From positions 1-24,384 of the IMG/VR virus record IMGVR_UViG_3300042465_006967: a stretch of DNA of 24,384 bases. One strand, 5' to 3'. The stretch comes from a virus. This document shows, piece by piece, positions 5,204-14,117 of this stretch (its first letter is position 1; the number at the start of each line of letters is the position of its first letter). Both the position numbers and the translations under genes were made by a program. The notes beneath the pieces are model-generated. The model had not been told where the DNA came from and did no database searches. It worked only from the letters and a program-made list of their open reading frames with translations.

Positions 5204-6670
5204 TTAATAAATTGTTTCAAATCCATCGGTATACAAGCCGACACTTGATAAATTTGTTGAACCTTCTGAGGCAAACCAAATTTGTTTACTTGTATTCGAT
5301 AAAATGGGAGCAGGTTTAGAGTAAACTGTATTTGTAAATGATGCTATTTTTACAACAGCAACCGCAAATGAAGTTATTGTTGTTTTATTAAAATCTTGAG
5401 CTGTGGCAGAAGAGTAAGTCCCTGTTGATATTGATGATATATCAGCAACCAATGAAGAATAAGCTTGCGTTTGTATCCCTGCTGGAATTGATATTGCTTG
5501 CAAACTAGAAACAACTGTATTTGTTCTAAAAAATTCTGTAATTGCTGTATTATATTTGCAAATATAATTTCCATCCAATTTATATTTATATTTTGCATTT
5601 ATAATATTTCCACTTCCGTCTGTGATTACTGAAACGATTGGGTTTTTTGAGAATGTGGTATAGCCACTTGGTAAAACACTTGTTGGGTCGGGCGTTGTCC
5701 CAGCAACCCCTAAAATTGCCCCTATATCAATAGTTCCGTCTGGTTTTTGAATTGCAAACCAGTGATATGTTGAGTTTATAGCTTTTGTGCCACTTAATAA
5801 ACCACCTTGATTTGTTCCTGCGACCCAAGTTGCATCTAGTCTTTTTGTCAATCCCGTTGCAAGCAATCCTTGACCAGCTCCGTTATTTAAAATAAAATTT
5901 CCCGCACTAAAATCGATGTCGTTATTTGCGTCGGTCGCATTATTTGCAATAGTGATTGGGTTGTTGAGATAAGCAACGCCTTGGTTGGTGGTGCTGGCTT
6001 TAGCACTAGGTAAATTTGCGAGAAAGGTTAGGTTTGCATTTAATTGTTGTGCATCAAGAGTAGTGCGGGCTTGTGAAGCTGTTGTATCATCAAGTAATGT
6101 TTTCGCAAATGTCGACACGGGAGCTAATCCAACATCAGCTAAATCTTTTGTGGTTAAATTATCACCAGCATTATTAACTGTAATTACTTGATTGGCTTGA
6201 CTTGCGCCAATAGGAAATTCAATATTATCTAATAAAGATGATTTAGGTAATTTAAAAACTCGATTTAAACTTTCTTTTTGCTCTAATAACATTAAAGTTA
6301 ATTTGTCTAGAGAACCTTCTAATGCCGTCCCTGGCAAAGCATCACTACCCGAGGTTGTAATATCGTTATTTTGTGTAAAATTTACTTTTCTTAAAAGTGA
6401 GATTTTAAAGTTGTTTGCGGGAGCGGTATTAAAAACAACATTACCTTGATTTATTACGCCGTTTACATAATCAGTTGTGTTATAAGTTATTGTATAATCG
6501 GTAGTTTCAATTTTGGTCGTTTCCGCACCAGTTGTATCGGCAACAATAACCTCTAAAGAGAATTTAGGAGTTGCATTTGATTCATAAAAAATAGGGAAGT
6601 CAAAAGCATAAGAAGCATTTACCCCGTTTGCTGTATAATCTCTCCTTAAAATATTTGATGTTATTGTCAT
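5204..6670 (-). CDS. Tail fibre protein, T7 gp17-like N-terminus
   Basis: A 488-residue protein. Residues 1 to about 150 have the T7 gp17-type virion-attachment pattern: RRDYTANGVNASYAFDFPIF (9-28), a Y-T-I-T-Y segment, VVFNTAPANNFKISLLRKV and an LEGSLDKLTLMLLEQKESLN helix that begins the fibre shaft. The middle is repetitive in Asn, Thr and Ala (NNATDANND, NNGAGQGLLATGLT), typical of beta-structured shafts. The C-terminal part (about 280-488) would form the receptor-binding tip and resembles nothing I know. It sits after the internal virion genes, as gp17 does in T7. No Shine-Dalgarno precedes the ATG, only an A-rich leader. Confidence 0.85.
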   Translation of the reverse strand: MTITSNILRRDYTANGVNASYAFDFPIFYESNATPKFSLEVIVADTTGAETTKIETTDYTITYNTTDYVNGVINQGNVVFNTAPANNFKISLLRKVNFTQNNDITTSGSDALPGTALEGSLDKLTLMLLEQKESLNRVFKLPKSSLLDNIEFPIGASQANQVITVNNAGDNLTTKDLADVGLAPVSTFAKTLLDDTTASQARTTLDAQQLNANLTFLANLPSAKASTTNQGVAYLNNPITIANNATDANNDIDFSAGNFILNNGAGQGLLATGLTKRLDATWVAGTNQGGLLSGTKAINSTYHWFAIQKPDGTIDIGAILGVAGTTPDPTSVLPSGYTTFSKNPIVSVITDGSGNIINAKYKYKLDGNYICKYNTAITEFFRTNTVVSSLQAISIPAGIQTQAYSSLVADISSISTGTYSSATAQDFNKTTITSFAVAVVKIASFTNTVYSKPAPILSNTSKQIWFASEGSTNLSSVGLYTDGFETIY

Positions 6671-6706
6671 TTTTTTTAAATTTTTTTTGTTAAAAATACA
6701 TATATT

Positions 6707-9700
6707 TTATTGATTTGCAATAGCTTTTTCAAAATTATCCATTGCCCCAGTTAAAAGAAAATGGTTATTAAACCAAATCATTCTTCTTATTGCTTTTGCA
6801 TCAGCTTCGCTTATTTCACCTGATTTTAAAGCTCCAATTGATATTGCCGCATCTCCAAGAAGTCCAACACTAGGACCAAGTAAAGAAGCTCCAATATTTC
6901 TTGATTGATACCTTGATAATTCCCCAGTTCCAAGAAGGCTTGAAGCTCCTAAACCAACTTTGTCGGCAATATGTGAGTAATCGGATAATATACCAAAATA
7001 TCCGCTTCTATCCAAACCTTCCGCCAACCATATTGAAGGGTCTTTTGAAACTTCTTTTCCAGCTAATTTTGCTTTAAAATAATAAGCCATCATTCCTAAA
7101 CCAACCGCAGAAATTAAGCCATTTAAAACCGCCATGTCTTTTTGTTGTAAACTTGAAACTAGAACTTGTTGTGTTGCACCAAAAACAAATGATTTAAATT
7201 GACCAACAACTTTGCCTGCTTCGGTTTGCATCCATAAAGGCAAATCACCAGCACCGACAGTGACTATTGTGCTATCAATATCAGTATTTAAAGCATTTCT
7301 ATATATTCTTACGGCTTCGGGATTATTCCATTTTTCAGTATTAGCGATTAATAGCCTACCTTCTTTATAGGCGTGTTGCTTTAATTCATCAGCAATAATT
7401 TTATAATTATCTCTACCAATCCCTAAATAACCCAAATAAGCTGTTTCTTTTTCAGTAATTTTGCCATAATTGTTAATAGCATTAATCATTTTTTGTTGAG
7501 ACATTACGGAAGCCCAACCTTTTTGTCCATCGTTCCAAACTGGCATTAAATTTGTTTTTGACATTGCTTTTGAAATATTTTCTAAATATTTTTCAAAGCT
7601 AGAAAGATTACTTGCAAACGGATCATTCAATCCCGAGAAACTAGCTATTCTTTCAGGAGAAACAACATCAGTAATGTTCCCAGCCAATTTAGCTTCTTTA
7701 ACATTTAATTTAATACCCTCTAAATTCGTGATTAGATTTGGTAATGTTTTTGCCCAAGTTCTTAAACCAAATTTTCTTATGGGGTTTGAAATATCAGTAA
7801 AAGACGCTATAGCAACTTGTCCCATTCTAGTAACATAATTATATTGCCTTGCTATTCTTCCCCCTCTAACAATCATTGAGTCGGGATTATCAGGGCGGGC
7901 ATACATTCCACGCATTATTTTTGCAACAGAATCAATATCATTAATTACGCTCTTTTTTTCTTTATCAATTTGTTTTAATATTTTAGGGTCAGTTGTTTTT
8001 GCTATAACTTCCGCATATTCATCTTGAATTTTTTGGATTGCATCATTTAAAGTTAAATCGCCATCAAAAGCCCTAGAAATTTCAATATCAGTCGCCAAAG
8101 TATTTTGATAATAATTTAGAACTTTTCTTGCGTCATTTTCTAACCACGGCTCTAATTCGTTATCTTGAATAAAGTTTAATGTTCTTTCCTTTAATGGTCC
8201 TCTTTTAGCAACCTTAATTCCTAAGTCATCAATCAAACCTAATCTATCATCGCCTTTTAATTGGTTGATTATGTCGCTTGTAATTTCGTTTACATAAGAA
8301 TCTTCATCGCCTATTTCTTCAAATTTAGATCTAAAACTAATTTGATTTTCGGTATATTTATTTTTTAACTTATTTACTTTTTTTTCTAAAAGGTCAATTT
8401 CTGATTTAGCCAAAACTTTATCCATTTTGCTTAAAGTTTTTTTATCAACATTTTCCCCACTTAAATATTTAAACTTTTTCTTAATTTTTCCCTTTTCTAA
8501 TAAAACTGCATCATTAATTTTATCAATATCGATTCCCATTTCGTTTAATTCTTCTATTAATTTTTCAGCATTATTTTTTATTTCTATTTTATCGATATCT
8601 TCTAATGAATATATTTTTTCGCCCCCAACTTCCCTTCTTATCAAATCTAATAAATCATTAATGCTAGGTTGTCCACCGCTTCCATCTTGCGGAAAATCGC
8701 TAAAATATCCCTGTTCGTGTGCAACAAATCTTGCGTCATCAAGGTCAATATACTCTTTTTTACCTGATTTTCCAAATAAATTACCAAACTCTTTACCTTT
8801 TCTAATTAATCCTGGTAAAGTTTTGTTAGTAATTCCCATTGCTTTTAAATTACCACCAAAATCAACAACACCGCCCCTATCTCTTAGAAAAATTAACAAA
8901 GATTTTGGTTTAATAGATTTTACAGTTTTAATGGCGGTTTTATATTTTTCTAAAATATCCGCCAATTCTTCATTTGTATAAATTAAATTATCATTTTTTA
9001 CATATTTATTATAAACTTTTTCAATCTTATCCGCTGGAAAATCTAAATTATCTGGCAAATCTTCCGCCATTTTTTCTAAAAAATCATCAAAACTTTTTTC
9101 TCCACCTTTTGCCCAAGATATATTTCTTTGGAAAATAAATTTATTTTCAGTTGAAATATCGGCTTCATTAAAAACAGCGTCAACTTGTGCTTCTTCGAAT
9201 TTTTCGTTTACAACTTTATCAAGATTAGCTTGTAATTCGGCTTTACGGGTTTGTAAATCAAGAATTTGTGAATTTAAATTTAATTCTTTTTGTGCTTCGG
9301 CTTTTTTAATTTGTGGCAATAAAACAGTTTTAATTTTATTATTTAAAAATGTTCTAAGGTCATTTTCTCTAGCAATTACCTTTAATCTATTAAATAATCT
9401 AGGAAAATAAGAATCTGCCGTTTTAGGTTTAGTAGTTAAAACTTTTTCGTTTAATAGACCAACATTTACCGCTTCTTTACCAAGATGGTTCAAAACATCA
9501 GTGCGAGCAAGTTTTGCTAACTGATTTGCTTCTTGAATATTACTTACATTACCGTTTCTCATTGCTCTTGATACTTCTTCAAAAAACTGTATATCATTTT
9601 TAATATTATTTTCAGTTTCGTTTAAAGGGCCTTCTTTTTTTATTCTTTTCTTAAAATTATAATAGGCTTGGTTTTCAACTGGTTTATAATTGTTAAAATA

Positions 9701-10906
9701 AGGAGCTTGTAGAGTTTTTTTAGCTATTTCGGCACTTTGAGCAGAGGCAATTCCTATTTTATTTTTTTGCCACATTAAACCCGTTTTCATTAACTTTTCC
9801 GCAGTTTCTCTAGGTGATACTGCAAATTGTGTTTGTGTTAATCTTTGAATTGGATTTAAATTATCAATTAAGTTTATCTTTTTTAGTAATTTTTGCCCCT
9901 TAACTACATTACCAATATTTACTGCTCCCGCAATATCTTGTGTTATTGTTGAGGCTAGGCTTTGTTGTTGTTTTTTAAAGACGGCAAAAGCAGGAACTTC
10001 TTTACCTTCGGCTTTTAATTGTGGCGTTAAAACATCATCATAATATTTTCTTATTGCTTGAAATTCAGCGACATTAGCGGCACTTGCGGAATCTGGTTTT
10101 ATTTCCATTTTTTGCGTGTCAGGATTTATAAAAACATCGGCAGTTTCATTGTCTAAATCTTTTTTAAATTTATCAGCTAAATTATTAAATTGTCTTTTTG
10201 ATAACATCGCACTTACGCCACCTAAAGCACCAGCTAATATTGTTCCAGCACCAATATTTATAGCACTTTCTTCTAATGTTCTAGTTTCTTGTGTAGTTTG
10301 TAAAATTCCCTCGCTTGCAGTCATACCAACCGCACCAGCGCCAGCGGTTAAGCCAATACCTTTTAAATATTTACCAGCTTTGTAAGCCTTGTAAGCTCCG
10401 CCTCCAATAGGTATAAAATTAATAGGGTCTAAAATGCCAGCCGCCATTCCCATAGCAAAACCAGTTAGCCCACTATTTGCCATTACTTCACTATTTTTAA
10501 ATTCTCTATCTAATTGTTTTTTATAAAGGTCAGCATCTTTTCTATTTTTAAATTCTAAAAATTTTTCGCTATACGGAGCATAAACCGAATTATCAACTTC
10601 ATCAAAAACATAATCTATTGGATCGAAGTTAGGATCTTCTTGGTTAATAAAATTATATTGGCTATCTAATATAGTAGAAGCAACGGTATTTTCTCGCTCA
10701 AAAGCAGATTGCGTAATTTGTCCAAAAGTATAGTCTTCTTGTGGTTTTGGCACATATTGAGCAAGATAAGGACTTGCAGTATCTGGTTGGTCAGGCATTC
10801 CAAACATTCCACCAGCTAACACGCTTTCAGCCTTACCAGTTATCAACATTTGATTTTCAACTGGATTAGGAGCTTCTTTATTTATTAATGTTGCGTTAAT
10901 TGGCAT
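6707..10906 (-). CDS. Large internal virion / DNA ejection protein (gp16 position)
   Basis: A 1399-residue protein. Residues about 147-235 are rich in Gly and Ala with hydrophobic runs (GFAMGMAAGILDPINFIPIG and AINIGAGTILAGALGG) that could insert in membranes. Residues about 672-766 (RGGVVDFGGNLKAMGITNK, then DARFVAHEQGYF and IYS) resemble a domain recurring in very large phage and polyvalent proteins. The C-terminal region (about 1215-1360) has KVVGQFKSFVFGATQQVLV, a membrane-like LNGLISAVGLGMMAYYF and LDRSGYFGILSDY, a pattern shared with the C-terminal ends of T7 gp16-type proteins. No lytic transglycosylase motif is evident at the N-terminus, unlike T7 gp16. Position after gp15-like and before the fibre matches T7 gp16. 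It overlaps the preceding gene by 11 bases. Confidence 0.75.
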   Translation of the reverse strand: MPINATLINKEAPNPVENQMLITGKAESVLAGGMFGMPDQPDTASPYLAQYVPKPQEDYTFGQITQSAFERENTVASTILDSQYNFINQEDPNFDPIDYVFDEVDNSVYAPYSEKFLEFKNRKDADLYKKQLDREFKNSEVMANSGLTGFAMGMAAGILDPINFIPIGGGAYKAYKAGKYLKGIGLTAGAGAVGMTASEGILQTTQETRTLEESAINIGAGTILAGALGGVSAMLSKRQFNNLADKFKKDLDNETADVFINPDTQKMEIKPDSASAANVAEFQAIRKYYDDVLTPQLKAEGKEVPAFAVFKKQQQSLASTITQDIAGAVNIGNVVKGQKLLKKINLIDNLNPIQRLTQTQFAVSPRETAEKLMKTGLMWQKNKIGIASAQSAEIAKKTLQAPYFNNYKPVENQAYYNFKKRIKKEGPLNETENNIKNDIQFFEEVSRAMRNGNVSNIQEANQLAKLARTDVLNHLGKEAVNVGLLNEKVLTTKPKTADSYFPRLFNRLKVIARENDLRTFLNNKIKTVLLPQIKKAEAQKELNLNSQILDLQTRKAELQANLDKVVNEKFEEAQVDAVFNEADISTENKFIFQRNISWAKGGEKSFDDFLEKMAEDLPDNLDFPADKIEKVYNKYVKNDNLIYTNEELADILEKYKTAIKTVKSIKPKSLLIFLRDRGGVVDFGGNLKAMGITNKTLPGLIRKGKEFGNLFGKSGKKEYIDLDDARFVAHEQGYFSDFPQDGSGGQPSINDLLDLIRREVGGEKIYSLEDIDKIEIKNNAEKLIEELNEMGIDIDKINDAVLLEKGKIKKKFKYLSGENVDKKTLSKMDKVLAKSEIDLLEKKVNKLKNKYTENQISFRSKFEEIGDEDSYVNEITSDIINQLKGDDRLGLIDDLGIKVAKRGPLKERTLNFIQDNELEPWLENDARKVLNYYQNTLATDIEISRAFDGDLTLNDAIQKIQDEYAEVIAKTTDPKILKQIDKEKKSVINDIDSVAKIMRGMYARPDNPDSMIVRGGRIARQYNYVTRMGQVAIASFTDISNPIRKFGLRTWAKTLPNLITNLEGIKLNVKEAKLAGNITDVVSPERIASFSGLNDPFASNLSSFEKYLENISKAMSKTNLMPVWNDGQKGWASVMSQQKMINAINNYGKITEKETAYLGYLGIGRDNYKIIADELKQHAYKEGRLLIANTEKWNNPEAVRIYRNALNTDIDSTIVTVGAGDLPLWMQTEAGKVVGQFKSFVFGATQQVLVSSLQQKDMAVLNGLISAVGLGMMAYYFKAKLAGKEVSKDPSIWLAEGLDRSGYFGILSDYSHIADKVGLGASSLLGTGELSRYQSRNIGASLLGPSVGLLGDAAISIGALKSGEISEADAKAIRRMIWFNNHFLLTGAMDNFEKAIANQ

Positions 10907-13673
10907 TGTCTAAATTTTTAAGTTGCTTTATTCTTTTATCAATACTATCTATTTTGTCTGGGTCTTGCAAACCTTTAGCAAAATAATCATCGCTTAATTT
11001 TAAATTTTTTAATGCTTTATCTGATGCATAATATTTTTTTTGGGCGTATGCTTGACGGTCATGCTCTTTGAAAGTATCTATTAGCGTTATATAAGCTTTT
11101 GGGTTATTTTTTTTAATTTTTTCCAACTCTTTTTTATAAGCTTTAACCGACAAACTTTCTTCTCCACCAAATTCGTAAAGGTCATTAAGTGCTTTTACAC
11201 CTAATTTTTGAATTTGCGGATTTTCATTTAAAAATTTAGCAGCTTCTTGATAGCCAATTTTTTTATTTTTTTGCTCTACCTCTTTTGGATTAATAATTTT
11301 ATTTTTTATATTTTCATAAGTCCCACTAAAAGAAGCTCCGACTTTGTTAATTTCTTCTAATAATTGTTTGTTATAATTTTGAAAGTTTTGTTTAGTATTT
11401 TCATATTCTTGTTGCCAATATTTTATTTGTTCATTTTTATTTTCCGCAATTTTACTATCTTTGGCATTTGGATTTTCTTGAAAATTTTCAACAAATTTTA
11501 CCATTTTTTCAACTTCGACTTGTTTGCTTGTTAATGTTTTTAAAGCATCTTGACTTTCTTGTAAATTTTTAAAGATATTTATATATTTATTTTTGTCAAA
11601 AGCTTTATCTTGCGGTAATGGTGTATCAACAGAATTAAAAAATTCATTAATATTTCCGCCCATACTTTCAGCACTAGATTTAATATTTAAAATTGCCCCA
11701 ATGTTGTTATCCAAAACATTGCCAAGTCGCGTATCTTCAAAAGCTTTATCTTGCGGTAATGGTGCCATTTTTCCAAATAATTGCTCTTTATAAATATTCA
11801 TTTTATCTAAATATTTATATACCTTTTTTTCTAATTCCGATATTGGTTTATTTTCATCTATATTTTTAATTTCTTGCATTATTGGCAATGTATTTTTCAT
11901 TGCTTCTTTTTGTATATTTGCTTCTGAAATTGGTAAATTGTAGGATTTTTTAGAATCTACATTATTAGTTTTTCTTTTACCTTCTAATATATTTAAAGCT
12001 TGCTCTTTAGTAAAAGGTGTTTTTGTTTCTTTTTCAAATTGTTTTTTTTGCTCTTTATAAAAATCCGCTTCCTCAATGTTTGGTGTAAACATAATAGGTC
12101 TATTATTAGAGCCAAGCATTATTTCTTCTTGTCCACTTTCGCCAACCTTGTGGGCAACAAAATAAGAAGGTTTTCCACCAGCTATAAAATTTGGATGAGG
12201 AACTAAAGAAAAATCTTTATCTATATCATCAACTTTATTTATAGCTTTATTTTCAATAATTTTATAAGCAAATTGTTCTTTAATCCAAGAAGTATCTCCG
12301 CCATTATATTTATTATAAAAAGTTTCTGGAGCATACCTCATAATCTTTTTTTTGCCAATTTCCGTAATTGCAAATTCATTTTTTATAACATTTTTTGCAA
12401 ATTCTACGCTTCCTTCTAGTGTAGCATTTTTGTTATTAGTAAATTGGTCTTTAACAATTTGCTCAAAAGTTATTTTTAAACCATCTTCAATTGCTGGATT
12501 AGACGAAAAAAAGGATTTATAATTTTCATCAATAAAATCATCAAAATTTTGTTGTATATTTTTTTTAGAGTTTTTTTCGTTAATAACTTGCATTTTAGCA
12601 ATTCTATCCATTGACTGATATTTGCTAATTTCTTTTTCCGAATATTCAATTATTTGTTGTGCTGGCAATCCACTTGCACTTCTTTTTTTTATTTCCATTG
12701 CAAAATTAATATCATCAGAACTAAATTGATTTTGTAATCTTGGATTTGCTTCAATTAAATTAGCAATGTTTGATGCTGTTTCTAATTTTTGTTGAGGATT
12801 TCCAACATTTAATTGCGTGCTCCAAATTCCTTTTACTTCGCTTGGAACATAACCAGTTTTTTGAATAAAACTCATTGTTGAAACAATTGGGTCAATTCCC
12901 TGTTTTCTATTATTGTTAATAATATTTTGATAGGCTAACTCACCTATTTTTTTATCATCAGAATTTGTTGGATCAATAAAGGCTTGTCCATTAGCAACTA
13001 AATTAGCTTGTCTAGTTTTTTCATATTGGATTTGTAAATCTTGTATAATAGATTTTTGTTTATCCCTTTCTCGGTTTATGTCGTTTTGGTCAATTAAACC
13101 TGATTTTAAACCAGTTTGTAAAATTGTGTTTAATTCGTTTGATAATTTTGTCGGATTGCCACCTTTTCCAAGTCTTTCATTTACAGAATAAATTCCTTCA
13201 TAGATTTTATTTGTTCCATATTCTTTTTTCTTACTAGAAAGTGTTCTATCAACATCAAAATTAAAGTCTACAGCCTCAACATCAGCTTGTCTTTTAATTA
13301 AACTTGACAATCTTTGATTATCTTTATATTGACTAGTATAATTGTTAATAAAAGAATCTCTTTCCGATTGAAAAGTTTTTTTTGTTTTATCAAAAAGCAT
13401 TGGGTCATTTGCTGGCAATTCGCTTAATGCTATTCTTTTTTCATTCTCAAATGTGGCAAGTTTTGTTTTAAAATCAACTACTTGAGCAGCGTTAAAAGCT
13501 TCATCTTCTTTAATAGATTGATATTGCATTTGTCCTGCAATATTTATTAAATTACCTGATAGTTGATTACCAAGATTTGCAAGCATTTGTGATGATTGAG
13601 TATCTGGCATGGCAATATCAGTTTTTGCCGATGGTGTCGCTATAATTCCGTATGAGTCAGGTATTTTTGGCAT
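10896..13673 (-). CDS. Internal virion protein (gp15 position)
   Basis: A 925-residue, Lys/Asn/Gln-rich, largely helical protein. It starts MPKIPDSYGIIATPSAKTDI, followed by long helices (for example AAQVVDFKTKLATFENEKRI), a common look for T7 gp15-like core proteins that form the ejection tube with gp14 and gp16. No enzyme motif, signal peptide or membrane helix is visible. PLPQDKAF occurs twice, near residues 637 and 684, encoded by an exact 28-bp direct repeat. The function is inferred from size, composition and its place between gp14-like and gp16-like genes. The start is preceded by GGGGAAAATAAAAT, a weak ribosome site. Confidence 0.65.
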   Translation of the reverse strand: MPKIPDSYGIIATPSAKTDIAMPDTQSSQMLANLGNQLSGNLINIAGQMQYQSIKEDEAFNAAQVVDFKTKLATFENEKRIALSELPANDPMLFDKTKKTFQSERDSFINNYTSQYKDNQRLSSLIKRQADVEAVDFNFDVDRTLSSKKKEYGTNKIYEGIYSVNERLGKGGNPTKLSNELNTILQTGLKSGLIDQNDINRERDKQKSIIQDLQIQYEKTRQANLVANGQAFIDPTNSDDKKIGELAYQNIINNNRKQGIDPIVSTMSFIQKTGYVPSEVKGIWSTQLNVGNPQQKLETASNIANLIEANPRLQNQFSSDDINFAMEIKKRSASGLPAQQIIEYSEKEISKYQSMDRIAKMQVINEKNSKKNIQQNFDDFIDENYKSFFSSNPAIEDGLKITFEQIVKDQFTNNKNATLEGSVEFAKNVIKNEFAITEIGKKKIMRYAPETFYNKYNGGDTSWIKEQFAYKIIENKAINKVDDIDKDFSLVPHPNFIAGGKPSYFVAHKVGESGQEEIMLGSNNRPIMFTPNIEEADFYKEQKKQFEKETKTPFTKEQALNILEGKRKTNNVDSKKSYNLPISEANIQKEAMKNTLPIMQEIKNIDENKPISELEKKVYKYLDKMNIYKEQLFGKMAPLPQDKAFEDTRLGNVLDNNIGAILNIKSSAESMGGNINEFFNSVDTPLPQDKAFDKNKYINIFKNLQESQDALKTLTSKQVEVEKMVKFVENFQENPNAKDSKIAENKNEQIKYWQQEYENTKQNFQNYNKQLLEEINKVGASFSGTYENIKNKIINPKEVEQKNKKIGYQEAAKFLNENPQIQKLGVKALNDLYEFGGEESLSVKAYKKELEKIKKNNPKAYITLIDTFKEHDRQAYAQKKYYASDKALKNLKLSDDYFAKGLQDPDKIDSIDKRIKQLKNLDNAN
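11596..11623. repeat. 28-bp direct repeat, copy 1
   Basis: TCAAAAGCTTTATCTTGCGG followed by TAATGGTG. It is identical to 11737-11764, 141 bp away (47 codons), inside the gp15-like gene. On the coding strand it specifies PLPQDKAF. Confidence 0.9.
11737..11764. repeat. 28-bp direct repeat, copy 2
   Basis: Exact second copy of 11596-11623. The two copies are in the same reading frame, so recombination between them would remove 47 codons without breaking the frame. Confidence 0.9.
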
Positions 13674-13676
13674 ATT

Positions 13677-14117
13677 TTATTTTCCCCATTTAATGCTTGA
13701 AGCAGATTGAGCAGTATTTCCAAGACTTGAAATTATCGCCATAGGCAGTAATTTTTTTCTTTGTTTTCTTGCTTGTTGTGCTTGCTGTCTTAAAAGATTT
13801 GCTTCCATTTGAGCATTTCTTTTTATAATTGCAATGTTTTGTTCTTTATCGGCAATAGTTTTATCAAAAATGTTTAAAACAGAGCCTTCCATTTCCGCAC
13901 CACTGGTAGCAACAGAAAGTTTTTGTTCGCCAAGTAAACCTTCAAATTGTTTTGCGGTTTGTATGGCTTGAAATTGTCCTTGCTCTTCAACTAATCGAGC
14001 TTGGTCTTCCAAAGCCATTGCTTGGCTTTTTAGGTCTTTTTTAGCCATATTAGCACCATAAATGCTACTAGTCATATTTAAAATTGCTCCAGCCGCTTGA
14101 ATATAAGGTGCTGCCAT
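13677..14117 (-). CDS. Internal virion protein (gp14-like)
   Basis: A 146-residue protein. The N-terminus is hydrophobic and Ala-rich (PYIQAAGAILNMTSSIYGAN), then a long Gln/Ala/Glu helix (QAMALEDQARLVEEQG, continuing to about 60), SVATSGAEMEGSVLNIF (68-84) and a Gln/Ala/Arg helix (ANLLRQQAQQARKQRKK) before a second mildly hydrophobic end. The central segment with a SGxxxxGS turn followed by a D-x-x-x-x-I-x-x-N-A helix is characteristic of T7 gp14-type proteins, which are ejected to form the outer-membrane part of the DNA channel. Position directly after the nozzle gene agrees. AGGT lies about 9 bases before the ATG, one of the few late genes with a ribosome site. Its start shares one base with the upstream stop. 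Confidence 0.75.
   Translation of the reverse strand: MAAPYIQAAGAILNMTSSIYGANMAKKDLKSQAMALEDQARLVEEQGQFQAIQTAKQFEGLLGEQKLSVATSGAEMEGSVLNIFDKTIADKEQNIAIIKRNAQMEANLLRQQAQQARKQRKKLLPMAIISSLGNTAQSASSIKWGK

Noticed and set aside
5374-5598. Second leftward frame within the tail fibre gene
   Set aside because: It lies in another frame of the fibre gene and its Gln/Ile/Leu-rich product has no start signal.
8427-8981. Rightward reading frame of 184 codons
   Set aside because: It lies antisense inside the 1399-aa internal virion gene, is composed of the complement of its low-complexity codons, has no ribosome site and looks like a shadow frame.
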